Assembly: GCA_002480735.1 (NCBI GenBank)
Contig: DLCS01000238.1
Location: 533-35,106, forward strand
Length of the DNA: 34,574 nucleotides
Reading direction: 5' to 3'
DNA from: Bacillaceae bacterium UBA7792
GTDB lineage: Bacteria > Bacillota > Bacilli > Bacillales > Cytobacillaceae
A program made the translations under genes and the position numbers. The notes beneath the pieces are model-generated. The model was given only the letters and a program-made list of their open reading frames with translations, did not search any database and had not been told where the DNA came from. Shown one piece after another: positions 7,249-18,212 of this stretch (position 1 is the first letter of the stretch; every line of letters begins with the position of its first letter).

Positions 7249-7366
7249 ACCGCAGACAGTAGGGGCATTGCGCTTAATTATCCTACCGAGGTCATACGAT
7301 AGATTGAACTTAGTTGTTATGTAACTATTGTATACTACCTCCATGTCTGTTGATGTGGAGGTTTTT
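7249..7366 (+). promoter_or_regulatory. L10 leader with attenuator terminator
   Basis: The segment 7249-7292 is the conserved L10(L12)4-binding element: outer ACC/GGT (7249-7251/7290-7292), the CGCAGACA internal-loop strand, then GTAGG (7259-7263) pairing with CCTAC (7282-7286). It is followed by a terminator: ACCTCCA (7337-7343) pairs with TGGAGGT (7356-7362), ending in TTTTT at 7362-7366. In this known class of leader, free L10 complex stabilises the structure and reduces expression of rplJ and rplL. Confidence 0.9.
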
Positions 7367-7503
7367 AACTTTATCAAACAGAAGCTTCCGCTTCTGCTCG
7401 ATAAAGTTAGCCTCCGGCAGATGCCTCAGATTTTTAAAGGAAATTTTTCGAGCTTGCTCGAAAAAATCTGGGCGCAAATACGCCAAAGTGTATTTGATTG
7501 TGT
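7367..7503 (+). repeat. Hairpin-rich block between the L10 attenuator and rplJ
   Basis: About 135 nt of nested inverted repeats separate the attenuator from the rplJ ribosome binding site. The first unit pairs AACTTTATC (7367-7375) with GATAAAGTT (7400-7408) and encloses CAGAAGC/GCTTCTG around TTCC. The second pairs CAGATTTTT (7427-7435) with AAAAATCTG (7462-7470), competing with TTTTTCGAGC/GCTCGAAAAA (7444-7453/7456-7465). A third offers the alternatives GGCG/CGCC (7471-7484) or CAAATAC/GTATTTG (7475-7496). It resembles a dispersed palindromic repeat; only this one copy is in the window. A 69-codon open frame through it is not a gene. Confidence 0.55.
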
Positions 7504-7539
7504 CGGTATGAATGTAGAAATTCTACAGGAGGTGTAAAG

Positions 7540-8040
7540 ATGAGCAACGCTATCGAACAAAAGAAACTAATCGTAGACGAAATCGCTGATAAACTTAAAT
7601 CAAGTGTATCAACAGTTGTCGTTGATTACCGTGGTTTAAACGTTGCCGAAGTAACAGAGCTTCGTAAACAGCTACGTGAGGCTGGAGTAGAATTCAAGGT
7701 TTACAAAAATACTCTAACTCGCCGTGCGGCAGAAGCTGCTGAACTTACTGGATTAAACGAGGTTCTTACTGGACCAAATGCGATCGCATTCAGCACTGAG
7801 GATGTTGTAGCACCAGCAAAGATCATTAACGAATTCGCAAAGAAGAATGAAGCTCTTGAAATTAAAGCAGGTGTTATCGAAGGAAACGTTGCAACTGTTG
7901 AAGATATCAAAGCTCTTGCCGATCTACCATCTCGCGAAGGCTTACTATCTATGCTACTCAGCGTGCTTCAAGCACCTATCCGCAACCTTGCTCTTGCTAC
8001 AAAAGCTGTGGCAGATCAAAAAGAAGAACAAGGCGCATAA
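7540..8040 (+). CDS. rplJ: Large-subunit ribosomal protein uL10
   Basis: L10 anchors the L7/L12 dimers on the 50S stalk. The 166-aa product has the N-terminal rRNA-binding domain ([21 protein letters not shown], split across about 21-41), the [11 protein letters not shown] segment, and a C-terminal helix for L12 dimers. The ATG at 7540 is 6 nt after AGGAGGT (7527-7533). A small palindrome, TGTAGAA/TTCTACA (7513-7527), abuts that site. Expression is expected to be controlled by the L10 leader upstream, and the gene forms a pair with rplL. Confidence 0.98.
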   Translation: MSNAIEQKKLIVDEIADKLKSSVSTVVVDYRGLNVAEVTELRKQLREAGVEFKVYKNTLTRRAAEAAELTGLNEVLTGPNAIAFSTEDVVAPAKIINEFAKKNEALEIKAGVIEGNVATVEDIKALADLPSREGLLSMLLSVLQAPIRNLALATKAVADQKEEQGA

Positions 8041-8095
8041 GCTAGAAACTTTTTTGACCATTTAAAATAAAACAATTCCAAGGAGGAAAATAATC

Positions 8096-8461
8096 ATGAC
8101 TAAAGAACAAATCATTGAAGCAGTTAAAAATATGACTGTTTTAGAATTAAATGACCTAGTAAAAGCAATCGAAGAAGAGTTTGGCGTAACTGCTGCTGCT
8201 CCTGTAGCTGTTATGGGTGGAGCTGCTGCTGGTGCAGCTGCTGAAGAGCAAACTGAATTTGACGTTGTTCTTGCATCTGCGGGCGACCAAAAAATTAAAG
8301 TAATCAAAGTGGTTCGTGAAATCACTGGTCTTGGACTTAAAGAAGCAAAAGAACTTGTTGACAACACTCCAAAAGCAATCAAAGAAGGTGCTTCTAAAGA
8401 GGAAGCTGAAGAAATCAAAGCTAAACTTGAAGAAGTTGGAGCAAACGTTGAAGTTAAGTAA
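8096..8461 (+). CDS. rplL: Large-subunit ribosomal protein bL12 (L7/L12)
   Basis: L7/L12 is the multicopy stalk protein that recruits and stimulates the translational GTPases, including the EF-G and EF-Tu encoded downstream. The 121-aa product has an N-terminal dimerisation helix (about 1-35), an Ala/Gly-rich hinge (about 37-50), and the C-terminal factor-binding domain with [20 protein letters not shown]. The ATG at 8096 follows AAGGAGG (8080-8086) by 9 nt. It is the last gene before a strong terminator. Confidence 0.98.
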   Translation: MTKEQIIEAVKNMTVLELNDLVKAIEEEFGVTAAAPVAVMGGAAAGAAAEEQTEFDVVLASAGDQKIKVIKVVREITGLGLKEAKELVDNTPKAIKEGASKEEAEEIKAKLEEVGANVEVK

Positions 8462-8478
8462 ATTTTGATTAGGAAAAT

Positions 8479-8504
8479 AGCTCGCTCTCGTAGCGGGCTT
8501 TTTT
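8479..8504 (+). terminator. Intrinsic terminator after rplL
   Basis: AGCTCGCT (8479-8486) pairs over 8 bp (one G.U) with AGCGGGCT (8492-8499) around a CTCGT loop, followed by TTTTTT (8499-8504). It ends the rplJ-rplL unit 18 nt after the stop codon. Confidence 0.9.
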
Positions 8505-8571
8505 GCTTTTTGTGAGAATATTACTTATAATTGCGATTCAGGAAGTATTTTTAGATGCTAGAGGTGAGGCC

Positions 8572-9177
8572 ATGTCTGATCATTATTATTCTCGGGAGCA
8601 AAAGGTGGAAAGCAACCCGTCCTTTTGGGACTTCACATTAAGAAATCACCGTATGAAATTTAAGACGGATAGTGGAGTTTTTTCAAAAAGGGAGGTAGAT
8701 TTTGGTTCGCGGTTATTAATAGAAGCCTTCGAGCCACCTAGTGTGGAGGGTGACATATTGGACGTCGGATGTGGATATGGCCCGATCGGCTTATCCATTG
8801 CAAAAGACACCGGCCGTCATGTACATATGGTCGATGTCAATGAACGAGCTCTGTCACTTGCAAAGGAAAATGCTGCCCTTAACCAGGTTGGGAATGTTTC
8901 TATATATGAAAGTGACTGCTTGGTAAATGTTAAGAGCTACGATTTTGCCTGTATTCTAACCAATCCTCCGATTCGAGCAGGGAAAAAGATTGTTCATCAA
9001 ATTTTTGAACAAAGCTATTCATATTTGAAAGAGAACGGGGAACTATGGGTCGTAATTCAAAAAAAACAGGGAGCACCCTCCGCCATTGAAAAATTAACGG
9101 ACGTTTTTGGGAATGTTGAAACATTTGAAAAGAAAAAAGGTTACTATATTTTACGCGCAAAAAAATATTTGACTTGA
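8572..9177 (+). CDS. Class I SAM-dependent methyltransferase, RsmC-like (YbxB)
   Basis: The 201-aa product has a Rossmann-fold methyltransferase domain with SAM-binding motif DVGCGYGP at about 64-71, the acidic loop VDVNERA (about 88-94), and motif IV as NPPI at 131-134, typical of N2-guanine rRNA methyltransferases. The relatives are RsmC/RlmG, which modify guanines in rRNA. In B. subtilis ybxB sits at the same place between rplL and rpoB. Only the C-terminal half of E. coli RsmC is represented, so the exact substrate is uncertain. The ATG at 8572 follows GAGGTGAG (8561-8568); upstream in-frame codons run back into the rplL terminator. Confidence 0.9.
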   Translation: MSDHYYSREQKVESNPSFWDFTLRNHRMKFKTDSGVFSKREVDFGSRLLIEAFEPPSVEGDILDVGCGYGPIGLSIAKDTGRHVHMVDVNERALSLAKENAALNQVGNVSIYESDCLVNVKSYDFACILTNPPIRAGKKIVHQIFEQSYSYLKENGELWVVIQKKQGAPSAIEKLTDVFGNVETFEKKKGYYILRAKKYLT

Positions 9178-9203
9178 CATTTCCATTATGTTAACATTAT
9201 ACA
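9169..9203 (+). promoter_or_regulatory. Two overlapping promoters of rpoB-rpoC
   Basis: One reading is TTGACT (9169-9174), 17 bp, TAACAT (9192-9197) with TG at 9189-9190. The other is a perfect TTGACA (9174-9179), 18 bp, TATACA (9198-9203). Both overlap the end of the RsmC-like gene. The resulting leader to rpoB is about 230 nt. Confidence 0.72.
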
Positions 9204-9258
9204 ATGCCAACATATTATAAACTGGCGCCTGTACTAAATTCAACAAAAATTGTATAAA

Positions 9259-9377
9259 GTTGGTTTTAGTGGGGGAAACTAACAAAATAATAGTTTGAAG
9301 TGTGAAGAATGTGGTTTTGAGAATAAAACCCTTTTTCTTTTTGTCTTATAAGATAGAAGGCTTTTGGCTAATTAGCC
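9259..9377 (+). promoter_or_regulatory. Structured 5' leader of rpoB
   Basis: Three elements lie in the long untranslated leader. GTTGGTTT (9259-9266) pairs with AAACTAAC (9276-9283). GGTTTT (9313-9318) pairs with AAAACC (9325-9330) and is followed by a T-rich run, a weak terminator shape. GGCTAATTAGCC (9366-9377) is a perfect 12-nt palindrome. No known riboswitch or r-protein site is recognised. Confidence 0.45.
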
Positions 9378-9443
9378 ACTTTCTAATTTTCTTATAAATT
9401 TGCAGTATATGCACTATAACGCTTGATTTGAGGGGTGAATCAG

Positions 9444-12400
9444 TTGACAGGTCAACTAGTTCAGTATGGACGACACCGAGAGCGTAGAAGTTACGCACGA
9501 ATCAGTGAAGTTTTAGAATTACCAAATCTTATTGAAATCCAAACCTCTTCTTATCAATGGTTTCTTGATGAGGGATTACGTGAAATGTTCCAGGATATTT
9601 CACCGATTGAGGACTTCACAGGTAATCTATCGCTTGAATTTATTGATTACAGTCTTGGCGATCCGAAATATTCTGTTCCGGAATCGAAGGAGCGAGATGT
9701 TACATACTCAGCACCGCTTCGTGTGAAGGTACGTCTTGTTAATAAAGAGACGGGTGAAGTCAAGGATCAGGATGTATTTATGGGAGATTTCCCACTAATG
9801 ACTGAAACAGGAACATTCGTCATTAATGGAGCAGAACGGGTAATTGTTTCACAGCTAGTCCGCTCACCGAGTGTGTATTATAGCGGAAAAGTAGATAAAA
9901 ATGGAAAAAGAGGCTATACAGCTACAGTAATCCCAAACCGTGGTGCTTGGCTGGAATATGAAACAGACGCCAAAGATGTAGTTTATGTGAGAATTGATCG
10001 TACGAGGAAATTACCTGTTACGGTTCTTTTGCGTGCGTTAGGATTCGGCTCCGATCAAGAAATATTAGATCTGATTGGAGACAACGAGTATCTTCGAAAT
10101 ACCCTTGAAAAGGACAATACGGAAGGTACAGACAAAGCGCTCTTAGAAATTTATGAGCGTCTGCGCCCAGGTGAACCACCTACAGTCGAGAATGCTAAAA
10201 GCTTATTGGTGTCAAGATTCTTTGATCCTAAGCGATATGATCTTGCAAACGTAGGTCGTTATAAAATCAACAAAAAACTCCATATAAAGAACCGTTTGTT
10301 CGGGCAACGCCTTGCTGAAACGCTAGTAGATCCTGAAACAGGTGAAATTATTGCGGAGAAAGGCGTCATGCTTGATCGTCGTACTTTAGATCGTATTATC
10401 CCAAATTTAGAGAAAAATATTGGTTTCAAAACATTAAGCCCAATTAGTGGCGTAGTTGAAGATGATGTTCTTTTACAATCAATTAAAATCTATGCTCCAA
10501 ATGAAGATGATGAGAAAGTAATTAACGTGATCGGGAACGCCTACGTTGAAGAGGCGGTCAAGAATATTTCACCTGCAGATATCATTGCTTCCATCAGCTA
10601 CTTCTTTAACCTTCTTTATGGAGTAGGAGATACAGATGATATTGATCATTTAGGAAATCGTCGTTTGCGTTCTGTTGGGGAATTATTGCAGAACCAATTC
10701 CGTATTGGTCTTTCACGGATGGAACGTGTTGTTCGTGAAAGAATGTCTATCCAAGATACAAATACCATTACTCCACAGCAGTTAATTAATATTCGCCCAG
10801 TTATTGCTTCGATTAAAGAGTTCTTCGGAAGCTCTCAATTATCTCAGTTTATGGACCAGACCAATCCTTTAGCGGAGTTAACGCATAAGCGTCGTCTCTC
10901 AGCACTAGGACCTGGTGGTTTAACTCGTGAACGTGCTGGAATGGAAGTTCGTGACGTTCACTACTCTCACTATGGACGTATGTGTCCAATTGAGACTCCT
11001 GAGGGACCGAATATTGGACTTATTAACTCGTTATCATCTTATGCAAAGGTGAATCGCTTTGGATTTATCGAAACGCCGTATCGTCGTGTCGATCCGGAAA
11101 CAGGCAAGGTAACCAATCATATTGATTACTTGACTGCGGATGAAGAGGATAATTATGTTGTTGCCCAAGCAAATGCACGCTTAGGGGAAGATGGCGCATT
11201 CTTAGATGAAGATATCATCGCTCGTTTCCGTGGAGAAAATACCGTCGTTCACAGAGATCGTGTTGACTACATGGATGTTTCGCCTAAGCAGGTTGTTTCT
11301 GCTGCGACAGCATGTATTCCGTTCTTAGAAAACGATGACTCCAACCGTGCACTAATGGGTGCGAACATGCAACGACAAGCTGTTCCGTTAATGCAACCGG
11401 AAGCTCCTCGAGTGGGTACTGGAATGGAATATGTATCTGGTAAAGACTCTGGTGCGGCCGTTATTTGTAAGCGCGAAGGTATTGTCGAGCATGTTGAGGC
11501 TAGAGAAATTTGGGTTCGCCGTGTTAAAGAGGTTGATGGTCAAGAGGTAAAAGGTGATCTTGACAAATATAGATTATTAAAATTTGTTCGTTCCAACCAA
11601 GGTACATGCTATAACCAACGTCCAATTGTTAAGGTTGGTGATCGTGTAACAAAGGGAGAAATTCTTGCTGATGGTCCTTCTATGGAGCTTGGGGAATTGG
11701 CTCTTGGTCGTAATGTGCTTGTTGCATTCATGACATGGGACGGCTATAACTATGAAGATGCGATCATCATGAGTGAACGTCTGGTAAAAGATGATGTCTA
11801 TACTTCTATTCATATTGAAGAATATGAGTCAGAATCTCGTGATACCAAACTAGGACCAGAGGAAATCACTCGTGATATTCCAAATGTTGGGGAAGATGCA
11901 CTAAGAAATCTGGATGAGCGCGGCATCATTCGCATTGGAGCAGAGGTAAAAGACGGAGATCTGCTCGTTGGTAAAGTCACGCCTAAGGGAGTGACCGAAT
12001 TAACTGCGGAAGAGCGCTTGTTGCATGCAATTTTCGGAGAGAAGGCACGTGAGGTTCGTGACACATCCCTTCGTGTACCGCATGGTGGCGGTGGAATCGT
12101 CCATGATGTTAAGGTATTTAATCGTGAAGATGGTGATGAGCTTCCTCCAGGTGTCAATCAGCTCGTTCGGGTTTATATCGTTCAGAAACGTAAGATTCAT
12201 GAGGGCGATAAAATGGCTGGTCGACACGGTAACAAAGGGGTTATCTCCCGAATTCTTCCTGAGGAAGACATGCCGTATCTACCAGATGGTACACCAGTAG
12301 ATATCATGTTGAATCCATTAGGGGTTCCTTCTCGTATGAACATCGGTCAGGTATTAGAGCTACACCTAGGGATGGCGGCTAGACAGCTTGGCATTCACGT

Positions 12401-13001
12401 TGCTTCTCCTGTATTCGACGGAGCGACAGAGGAAGATGTCTGGTCAACCATTGAAGAAGCTGGCATGGCTAGCGATGCCAAGACGATCCTCTATGATGGT
12501 CGTTCTGGTGAACCGTTTGATAACCGTGTTTCCGTAGGGGTTATGTATATGATTAAGCTTGCACACATGGTTGATGATAAGCTTCACGCTCGTTCTACCG
12601 GTCCTTATTCACTCGTTACTCAGCAGCCGCTAGGCGGTAAGGCTCAGTTTGGTGGACAAAGATTTGGAGAAATGGAAGTGTGGGCATTAGAAGCCTACGG
12701 TGCAGCCTATACCCTTCAAGAAATTTTAACCGTCAAGTCCGACGATGTCGTTGGACGTGTTAAAACATATGAAGCAATCGTTAAAGGCGAGAATGTTCCT
12801 GAGCCAGGAGTCCCGGAATCCTTCCGCGTGTTAATGAAGGAGCTTCAAAGCTTAGGTCTTGACGTGAAAATTCTTTCAGGTGACGAGAAGGAAATTGAAA
12901 TGCGTGACCTAGAAGATGATGATGAACAGCAAGCAGAGTCGTTAACAGTTGCTCCTGTAACCGAAGAATTTGAATCAGAAAAAGTTGGTTCAAAAGAATA
13001 A
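9444..13001 (+). CDS. rpoB: DNA-directed RNA polymerase beta subunit
   Basis: The beta subunit forms one pincer of RNA polymerase and half of its active site. The 1185-aa product matches the Bacillus protein throughout: the rifampicin pocket [18 protein letters not shown], then [10 protein letters not shown], keeps the sensitive-type H481 and S486 (H482 and S487 in B. subtilis). [13 protein letters not shown] and the C-terminal clamp-switch region [19 protein letters not shown] are present. The acidic C-terminal tail ([11 protein letters not shown] onward) is variable as in relatives. I chose the TTG at 9444, giving [12 protein letters not shown] and preceded by AGGGGTGA (9431-9438); a GTG at 9435 overlaps that site. 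Confidence 0.98.
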   Translation: MTGQLVQYGRHRERRSYARISEVLELPNLIEIQTSSYQWFLDEGLREMFQDISPIEDFTGNLSLEFIDYSLGDPKYSVPESKERDVTYSAPLRVKVRLVNKETGEVKDQDVFMGDFPLMTETGTFVINGAERVIVSQLVRSPSVYYSGKVDKNGKRGYTATVIPNRGAWLEYETDAKDVVYVRIDRTRKLPVTVLLRALGFGSDQEILDLIGDNEYLRNTLEKDNTEGTDKALLEIYERLRPGEPPTVENAKSLLVSRFFDPKRYDLANVGRYKINKKLHIKNRLFGQRLAETLVDPETGEIIAEKGVMLDRRTLDRIIPNLEKNIGFKTLSPISGVVEDDVLLQSIKIYAPNEDDEKVINVIGNAYVEEAVKNISPADIIASISYFFNLLYGVGDTDDIDHLGNRRLRSVGELLQNQFRIGLSRMERVVRERMSIQDTNTITPQQLINIRPVIASIKEFFGSSQLSQFMDQTNPLAELTHKRRLSALGPGGLTRERAGMEVRDVHYSHYGRMCPIETPEGPNIGLINSLSSYAKVNRFGFIETPYRRVDPETGKVTNHIDYLTADEEDNYVVAQANARLGEDGAFLDEDIIARFRGENTVVHRDRVDYMDVSPKQVVSAATACIPFLENDDSNRALMGANMQRQAVPLMQPEAPRVGTGMEYVSGKDSGAAVICKREGIVEHVEAREIWVRRVKEVDGQEVKGDLDKYRLLKFVRSNQGTCYNQRPIVKVGDRVTKGEILADGPSMELGELALGRNVLVAFMTWDGYNYEDAIIMSERLVKDDVYTSIHIEEYESESRDTKLGPEEITRDIPNVGEDALRNLDERGIIRIGAEVKDGDLLVGKVTPKGVTELTAEERLLHAIFGEKAREVRDTSLRVPHGGGGIVHDVKVFNREDGDELPPGVNQLVRVYIVQKRKIHEGDKMAGRHGNKGVISRILPEEDMPYLPDGTPVDIMLNPLGVPSRMNIGQVLELHLGMAARQLGIHVASPVFDGATEEDVWSTIEEAGMASDAKTILYDGRSGEPFDNRVSVGVMYMIKLAHMVDDKLHARSTGPYSLVTQQPLGGKAQFGGQRFGEMEVWALEAYGAAYTLQEILTVKSDDVVGRVKTYEAIVKGENVPEPGVPESFRVLMKELQSLGLDVKILSGDEKEIEMRDLEDDDEQQAESLTVAPVTEEFESEKVGSKE

Positions 13002-13025
13002 TATATCCGCACGCTCTCAAAAAAA

Positions 13026-13067
13026 CTCCTGCTTCCCTCATCGCTTATAGAAAATGGGAAGTGGGAG
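13026..13067 (+). promoter_or_regulatory. Long hairpin between rpoB and rpoC
   Basis: A continuous 12-bp stem joins CTCCTGCTTCCC (13026-13037) and GGGAAGTGGGAG (13056-13067), with two G.U pairs and an 18-nt loop. No T run follows, so it is not a standard terminator. It lies within the cotranscribed rpoBC message. Confidence 0.6.
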
Positions 13068-13127
13068 CTAATAATCTTAGATTAGCCATAAGGGTAAAAC
13101 CTGTAGATCAAAAGGGAGGTAGGCCCC

Positions 13128-16100
13128 TTGCTTGATGTTAATAATTTTGAGTATATGAAAATCGGTCTTGCTTCACCCGATAAAATCCGTTCTTGGTCAT
13201 TTGGTGAGGTAAAGAAACCAGAAACAATCAACTATCGTACATTAAAACCAGAGAAGGACGGTCTGTTTTGTGAGCGTATCTTTGGTCCTCAAAAAGACTG
13301 GGAATGTCATTGTGGAAAATACAAGCGAGTTCGTTATAAAGGTGTCGTTTGTGACCGATGTGGTGTAGAAGTAACAAGAGCGAAGGTTCGTCGTGAACGC
13401 ATGGGTCATATTGAACTAGCAGCCCCTGTTTCACATATTTGGTATTTCAAAGGAATCCCAAGCAGAATGGGATTAATCCTTGATATGTCACCTCGTGCCT
13501 TAGAAGAGGTTATCTATTTTGCTTCTTACGTAGTGACAGAGCCTGGCGACACTCCTCTGGAAAAGAAACAACTTCTCTCAGAAAAAGAATACCGTGCATA
13601 TCGTGAAAAGTACGGGAATAAATTTCAGGCCTCTATGGGTGCTGAATCTATTAAGAAGCTACTAACAGATATTGATTTAGATAAAGAAGTCGATATTTTA
13701 AAAGAAGAATTAAAAACAGCCCAAGGGCAACGTCGTACAAGAGCGATTAAACGTCTTGAAGTACTCGAAGCTTTCCGCAATTCCGGAAACGAGCCTTCTT
13801 GGATGATCTTAGACGTTCTGCCGGTGATTCCACCTGAACTACGTCCGATGGTTCAATTGGATGGTGGCCGTTTTGCAACCTCCGATTTGAACGATCTGTA
13901 TCGTCGTGTGATTAACCGTAATAATCGTCTCAAGCGCTTGTTAGATCTTGGTGCTCCTAGTATCATTGTGCAAAACGAAAAGCGTATGCTTCAGGAAGCT
14001 GTGGATGCCCTTATTGATAACGGTCGTCGTGGACGTCCAGTAACTGGTCCAGGAAATCGTCCGTTGAAGTCTCTTTCTCATATGCTAAAAGGAAAGCAAG
14101 GACGTTTCCGTCAAAACCTTCTCGGTAAGCGGGTTGACTACTCCGGACGTTCTGTTATCGTCGTCGGTCCAAACCTTAAGATGTATCAATGTGGATTACC
14201 GAAGGAAATGGCGATTGAGTTATTCAAGCCTTTTGTTATGAAAGAGCTTGTTGAAAAGGGATTAGCCCATAATATCAAATCAGCAAAACGCAAAATCGAA
14301 CGACTTCAGCCTGAGGTATGGGACGTTTTAGAAGAGGTTATTAAGGAACATCCAGTTCTATTAAACCGTGCCCCAACTCTACACAGACTTGGAATTCAAG
14401 CGTTTGAACCAACGCTTGTTGAAGGCCGTGCCATTCGCTTGCATCCACTGGTTTGTACAGCCTACAACGCCGACTTTGACGGTGACCAAATGGCGGTACA
14501 CGTGCCGCTTTCAGCTGAGGCCCAGGCGGAAGCAAGACTATTGATGCTTGCTGCACAAAACATTCTTAATCCAAAAGACGGGAAACCGGTTGTTACTCCT
14601 TCACAGGACATGGTATTAGGAAACTATTACCTAACTTTAGAACGTGAAGGTGCTGTCGGTGAGGGAATGGTCTTCAAGGATACAAATGAAGCGCTTATCG
14701 CTTATCAAAATGGCTATGTTCATTTGCATACACGAATTGCTGTCCATGCAGGTTCCTTAAACAATGAAACCTTTACAGACGAACAAAACCAACAATTGCT
14801 CATTACGACTGTAGGTAAGCTTGTCTTCAATGAGATTTTACCGAAATCTTTCCCATACATTAATGAGCCTACAAAGAAAAACTTAGAAGAAGAAACACCT
14901 AAGAAGTACTTTGTAGAAAAGGGCTCTGACGTCAAGGAAATGATCAAGAATCTACCGTTAGTAGATCCATTCAAGAAGAAAATCCTTGGTAATATCATTG
15001 CTGAGGTCTTTAAGAGATTTAAGATTACCGAGACATCGAAAATGCTTGATCGCATGAAAAATCTTGGTTTCAAATACTCAACAAAAGCTGGTATTACAGT
15101 TGGTGTGGCCGATATTGTCGTCTTGAAGGAAAAGCAAGAAATCATCAATGAGGCACAAAATAAAGTAGATAATGTCATGAAGCAATTCCGTCGTGGTTTG
15201 ATCACAGAGGATGAGCGCTATGACCGTGTTATCTCGATTTGGAGTGCTGCGAAGGACACCATCCAAGCGAAACTTATGAAGTCATTGGAGAAAACAAACC
15301 CAATCTTCATGATGAGCGATTCGGGCGCCCGTGGTAACGCATCGAACTTTACGCAGCTAGCAGGTATGCGCGGACTCATGGCAAACCCAGCTGGTCGTAT
15401 TATTGAGTTGCCGATTATTTCAAGTTTCCGTGAAGGATTAACCGTATTAGAGTACTTTATTTCTACACACGGAGCGCGTAAAGGTCTAGCGGATACAGCT
15501 CTTAAAACAGCTGACTCAGGTTACCTAACTCGCCGCCTTGTCGATGTAGCACAGGATGTTATTGTTCGTGAGGACGATTGTGGTACTGACAGAGGTCTCC
15601 TAGTCTCTGCGTTGCGTGATGGAACAGAAATTATTGAGTCCCTAGAGGAACGCTTAATTGGCCGATATGCAAGAAGAGCTGTCAAGCACCCTCAGACAAA
15701 CGAAGTAATTGTTCCGGAAAACGGCTTAATTACGGAAGATCTAGCACTAGAACTAACCGAAGTAGGAGTAGAGGAAGTTTGGATTCGCTCTGCCTTTACT
15801 TGTAATACTCGTCATGGTGTATGTAAAAAATGTTACGGTCGTAACCTTGCAACTGGTCAAGAGGTTGAAGTCGGCGAAGCGGTTGGTATTATCGCTGCCC
15901 AATCGATTGGTGAGCCAGGTACACAGTTAACGATGCGTACATTCCATACCGGAGGAGTTGCTGGGGATGATATCACTCAGGGTCTCCCACGTATCCAGGA
16001 AATTTTTGAAGCTCGTAATCCAAAGGGGCAGGCTGTTATTTCCGAAATCGAAGGTGTGGTTGTTGGCATCAACGAAGGTAGAGACCGTCAGCATGAAATT

Positions 16101-16727
16101 GTTGTTCAAGGTGAAATTGAGTCTCGCACCTATACAGCTCCTTATACAGCACGCCTAAAGGTTGCTGTAAACGACCAAGTCGAGAGAGGTCAAGAATTAA
16201 CAGAGGGCTCCATCGATCCGAAAGAGCTAATTAAAGTTAAAGATGTGACCGCTGTTCAAGAGTATCTGCTTAAAGAGGTACAAAAGGTTTACCGTATGCA
16301 AGGGGTTGAAATTGGTGACAAACACGTTGAAGTGATGGTGCGCCAGATGCTTCGAAAAATTCGTGTCATCGATGCAGGGGAAACCGATGTATTACCAGGC
16401 TCCCTTCTTGACATCCATCAATTCACTGATGCTAACGAAAAGGCATTGCTTGAAGGTAAGCTTCCAGCCACTGGTCGCCCAGTGTTACTTGGAATTACAA
16501 AAGCATCTCTTGAAACAGATTCCTTCTTATCAGCAGCATCCTTCCAAGAAACAACAAGAGTTCTTACTGATGCAGCGATCAAAGGAAAACGTGATGAGCT
16601 TCTCGGCTTAAAGGAAAATGTAATCATTGGTAAGCTCGTTCCAGCTGGTACTGGAATGCAACGTTACCGTAAAGCAGAGCCTGTTGCGATTGTAGAAGAA
16701 GCAGAAGATGCTATAACGATTGAGTAA
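13128..16727 (+). CDS. rpoC: DNA-directed RNA polymerase beta' subunit
   Basis: The beta' subunit carries the catalytic Mg2+ of RNA polymerase. The 1199-aa product has the N-terminal zinc ribbon (C60, C62, C75, C78) and the active-site motif NADFDGDQ with D449, D451 and D453. The second zinc site is formed by C818, C892, C899 and C902. The trigger-loop region [19 protein letters not shown] and bridge-helix region are intact. The length equals that of B. subtilis RpoC. The start is TTG at 13128, 7 nt after GGGAGGT (13114-13120), giving [10 protein letters not shown]. It is cotranscribed with rpoB across a 126-nt spacer and followed by a hairpin terminator. Confidence 0.98.
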   Translation: MLDVNNFEYMKIGLASPDKIRSWSFGEVKKPETINYRTLKPEKDGLFCERIFGPQKDWECHCGKYKRVRYKGVVCDRCGVEVTRAKVRRERMGHIELAAPVSHIWYFKGIPSRMGLILDMSPRALEEVIYFASYVVTEPGDTPLEKKQLLSEKEYRAYREKYGNKFQASMGAESIKKLLTDIDLDKEVDILKEELKTAQGQRRTRAIKRLEVLEAFRNSGNEPSWMILDVLPVIPPELRPMVQLDGGRFATSDLNDLYRRVINRNNRLKRLLDLGAPSIIVQNEKRMLQEAVDALIDNGRRGRPVTGPGNRPLKSLSHMLKGKQGRFRQNLLGKRVDYSGRSVIVVGPNLKMYQCGLPKEMAIELFKPFVMKELVEKGLAHNIKSAKRKIERLQPEVWDVLEEVIKEHPVLLNRAPTLHRLGIQAFEPTLVEGRAIRLHPLVCTAYNADFDGDQMAVHVPLSAEAQAEARLLMLAAQNILNPKDGKPVVTPSQDMVLGNYYLTLEREGAVGEGMVFKDTNEALIAYQNGYVHLHTRIAVHAGSLNNETFTDEQNQQLLITTVGKLVFNEILPKSFPYINEPTKKNLEEETPKKYFVEKGSDVKEMIKNLPLVDPFKKKILGNIIAEVFKRFKITETSKMLDRMKNLGFKYSTKAGITVGVADIVVLKEKQEIINEAQNKVDNVMKQFRRGLITEDERYDRVISIWSAAKDTIQAKLMKSLEKTNPIFMMSDSGARGNASNFTQLAGMRGLMANPAGRIIELPIISSFREGLTVLEYFISTHGARKGLADTALKTADSGYLTRRLVDVAQDVIVREDDCGTDRGLLVSALRDGTEIIESLEERLIGRYARRAVKHPQTNEVIVPENGLITEDLALELTEVGVEEVWIRSAFTCNTRHGVCKKCYGRNLATGQEVEVGEAVGIIAAQSIGEPGTQLTMRTFHTGGVAGDDITQGLPRIQEIFEARNPKGQAVISEIEGVVVGINEGRDRQHEIVVQGEIESRTYTAPYTARLKVAVNDQVERGQELTEGSIDPKELIKVKDVTAVQEYLLKEVQKVYRMQGVEIGDKHVEVMVRQMLRKIRVIDAGETDVLPGSLLDIHQFTDANEKALLEGKLPATGRPVLLGITKASLETDSFLSAASFQETTRVLTDAAIKGKRDELLGLKENVIIGKLVPAGTGMQRYRKAEPVAIVEEAEDAITIE

Positions 16728-16741
16728 CGAAATCCATATTG

Positions 16742-16782
16742 TGCGGCACTTATATACATATAGGTGCCGCATCATAATTTTT
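16742..16782 (+). terminator. Hairpin terminator after rpoC
   Basis: A 13-bp stem (16742-16754 with 16759-16771, one T.G pair) closes on a TACA tetraloop. The T run (16778-16782) begins only after ATCATAA, so termination may be incomplete. It falls between rpoC and the next promoter at 16806. Confidence 0.75.
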
Positions 16783-16805
16783 CAAGATGGAAATACAATT
16801 TGTTG

Positions 16806-16834
16806 TTGACATTGATTTTTGAAAATGCTAATAT
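16806..16834 (+). promoter_or_regulatory. Extended -10 promoter of the str operon
   Basis: A perfect TTGACA (16806-16811) and TAATAT (16829-16834) are separated by 17 bp, with TG at 16826-16827 (TGcTAATAT). The start near 16841 leaves a leader of about 40 nt before the L7Ae-like gene. Confidence 0.85.
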
Positions 16835-16879
16835 AGCAAAGGTGCTCCTATTAACCTGTTACTTTGGAGGATATGAAAG

Positions 16880-17128
16880 ATGTCTTATGATAAAGTATTG
16901 CAGGCCCAAAATATTATAGTAGGAACAAAACAGACGGTTAAAGCGATGCGGAATGGCCAAGTAGTGGAAGTAGTTGTGGCAAAGGATGCAAATTCTTCGC
17001 TAACATCAAAAGTTATTAGCATAGCTACTGAAATGAACATTCCGATTACCTATGTGGATTCTATGAAATCACTAGGAAAAGCATGTGGTATTGAAGTCGC
17101 AGCATCAACCGTTGGGTTAATCCGTTAA
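16880..17128 (+). CDS. L7Ae-family K-turn RNA-binding protein (YbxF-like)
   Basis: The 82-aa product is a single L7Ae/L30e domain, related to archaeal L7Ae and to B. subtilis YbxF/YlxQ, which bind kink-turn RNA. The family core is visible as [24 protein letters not shown], read across about 15-38, then [24 protein letters not shown]. subtilis ybxF occupies the same place before rpsL, and its product associates with ribosomes in exponential phase; that role is assumed here. The ATG at 16880 follows GGAGG (16866-16870). It is the first gene of the str operon. Confidence 0.92.
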   Translation: MSYDKVLQAQNIIVGTKQTVKAMRNGQVVEVVVAKDANSSLTSKVISIATEMNIPITYVDSMKSLGKACGIEVAASTVGLIR

Positions 17129-17146
17129 AAACTGTTTTTGCAGATC

Positions 17147-17169
17147 GTTCTGTAAGAACTTTGTTTTTT
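17147..17169 (+). terminator. Weak terminator-like hairpin before rpsL
   Basis: GTTCT (17147-17151) pairs with AGAAC (17155-17159) around GTA and runs into TTTGTTTTTT. The stem is only 5 bp, so at most partial termination or pausing between the L7Ae-like gene and rpsL is expected. Confidence 0.4.
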
Positions 17170-17181
17170 GCTTCAAAATGA

Positions 17182-17652
<471 letters not shown>

Positions 17653-17657
17653 ACTAG

Positions 17658-18161
<504 letters not shown>

Positions 18162-18212
18162 GATTCAATACCTATTCAAACTATTACTCATACTAGGAAG
18201 GAGAAAGACCCA

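Noticed and set aside
7314..7537. Two short forward open frames (65 and 69 codons) across the rplJ leader
   Set aside because: They run through the L10 attenuator and the palindromic block, lack a good ribosome binding site and resemble no protein family; the region is explained as leader RNA.
8062..8418. 118-codon reverse-strand frame opposite rplL
   Set aside because: Its Ala/Ser-rich content mirrors the Ala-rich hinge of L7/L12; no start signal.
8503..8571. 23-residue N-terminal extension of the RsmC-like protein with a hydrophobic look
   Set aside because: It begins in the T run of the rplL terminator; the ATG at 8572 has GAGGTGAG before it and gives the usual 201 aa.
11810..12157. Reverse-strand open frames inside rpoB, rpoC, fusA and tuf, such as this one
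   Set aside because: They are shadows of strongly biased codons on the other strand, serine-rich or low complexity, without ribosome binding sites or family motifs.
16742..16771. rpoC-distal hairpin as a riboswitch or operator
   Set aside because: Its position after the rpoC stop and 13-bp simple stem with T run are adequately explained as a terminator.
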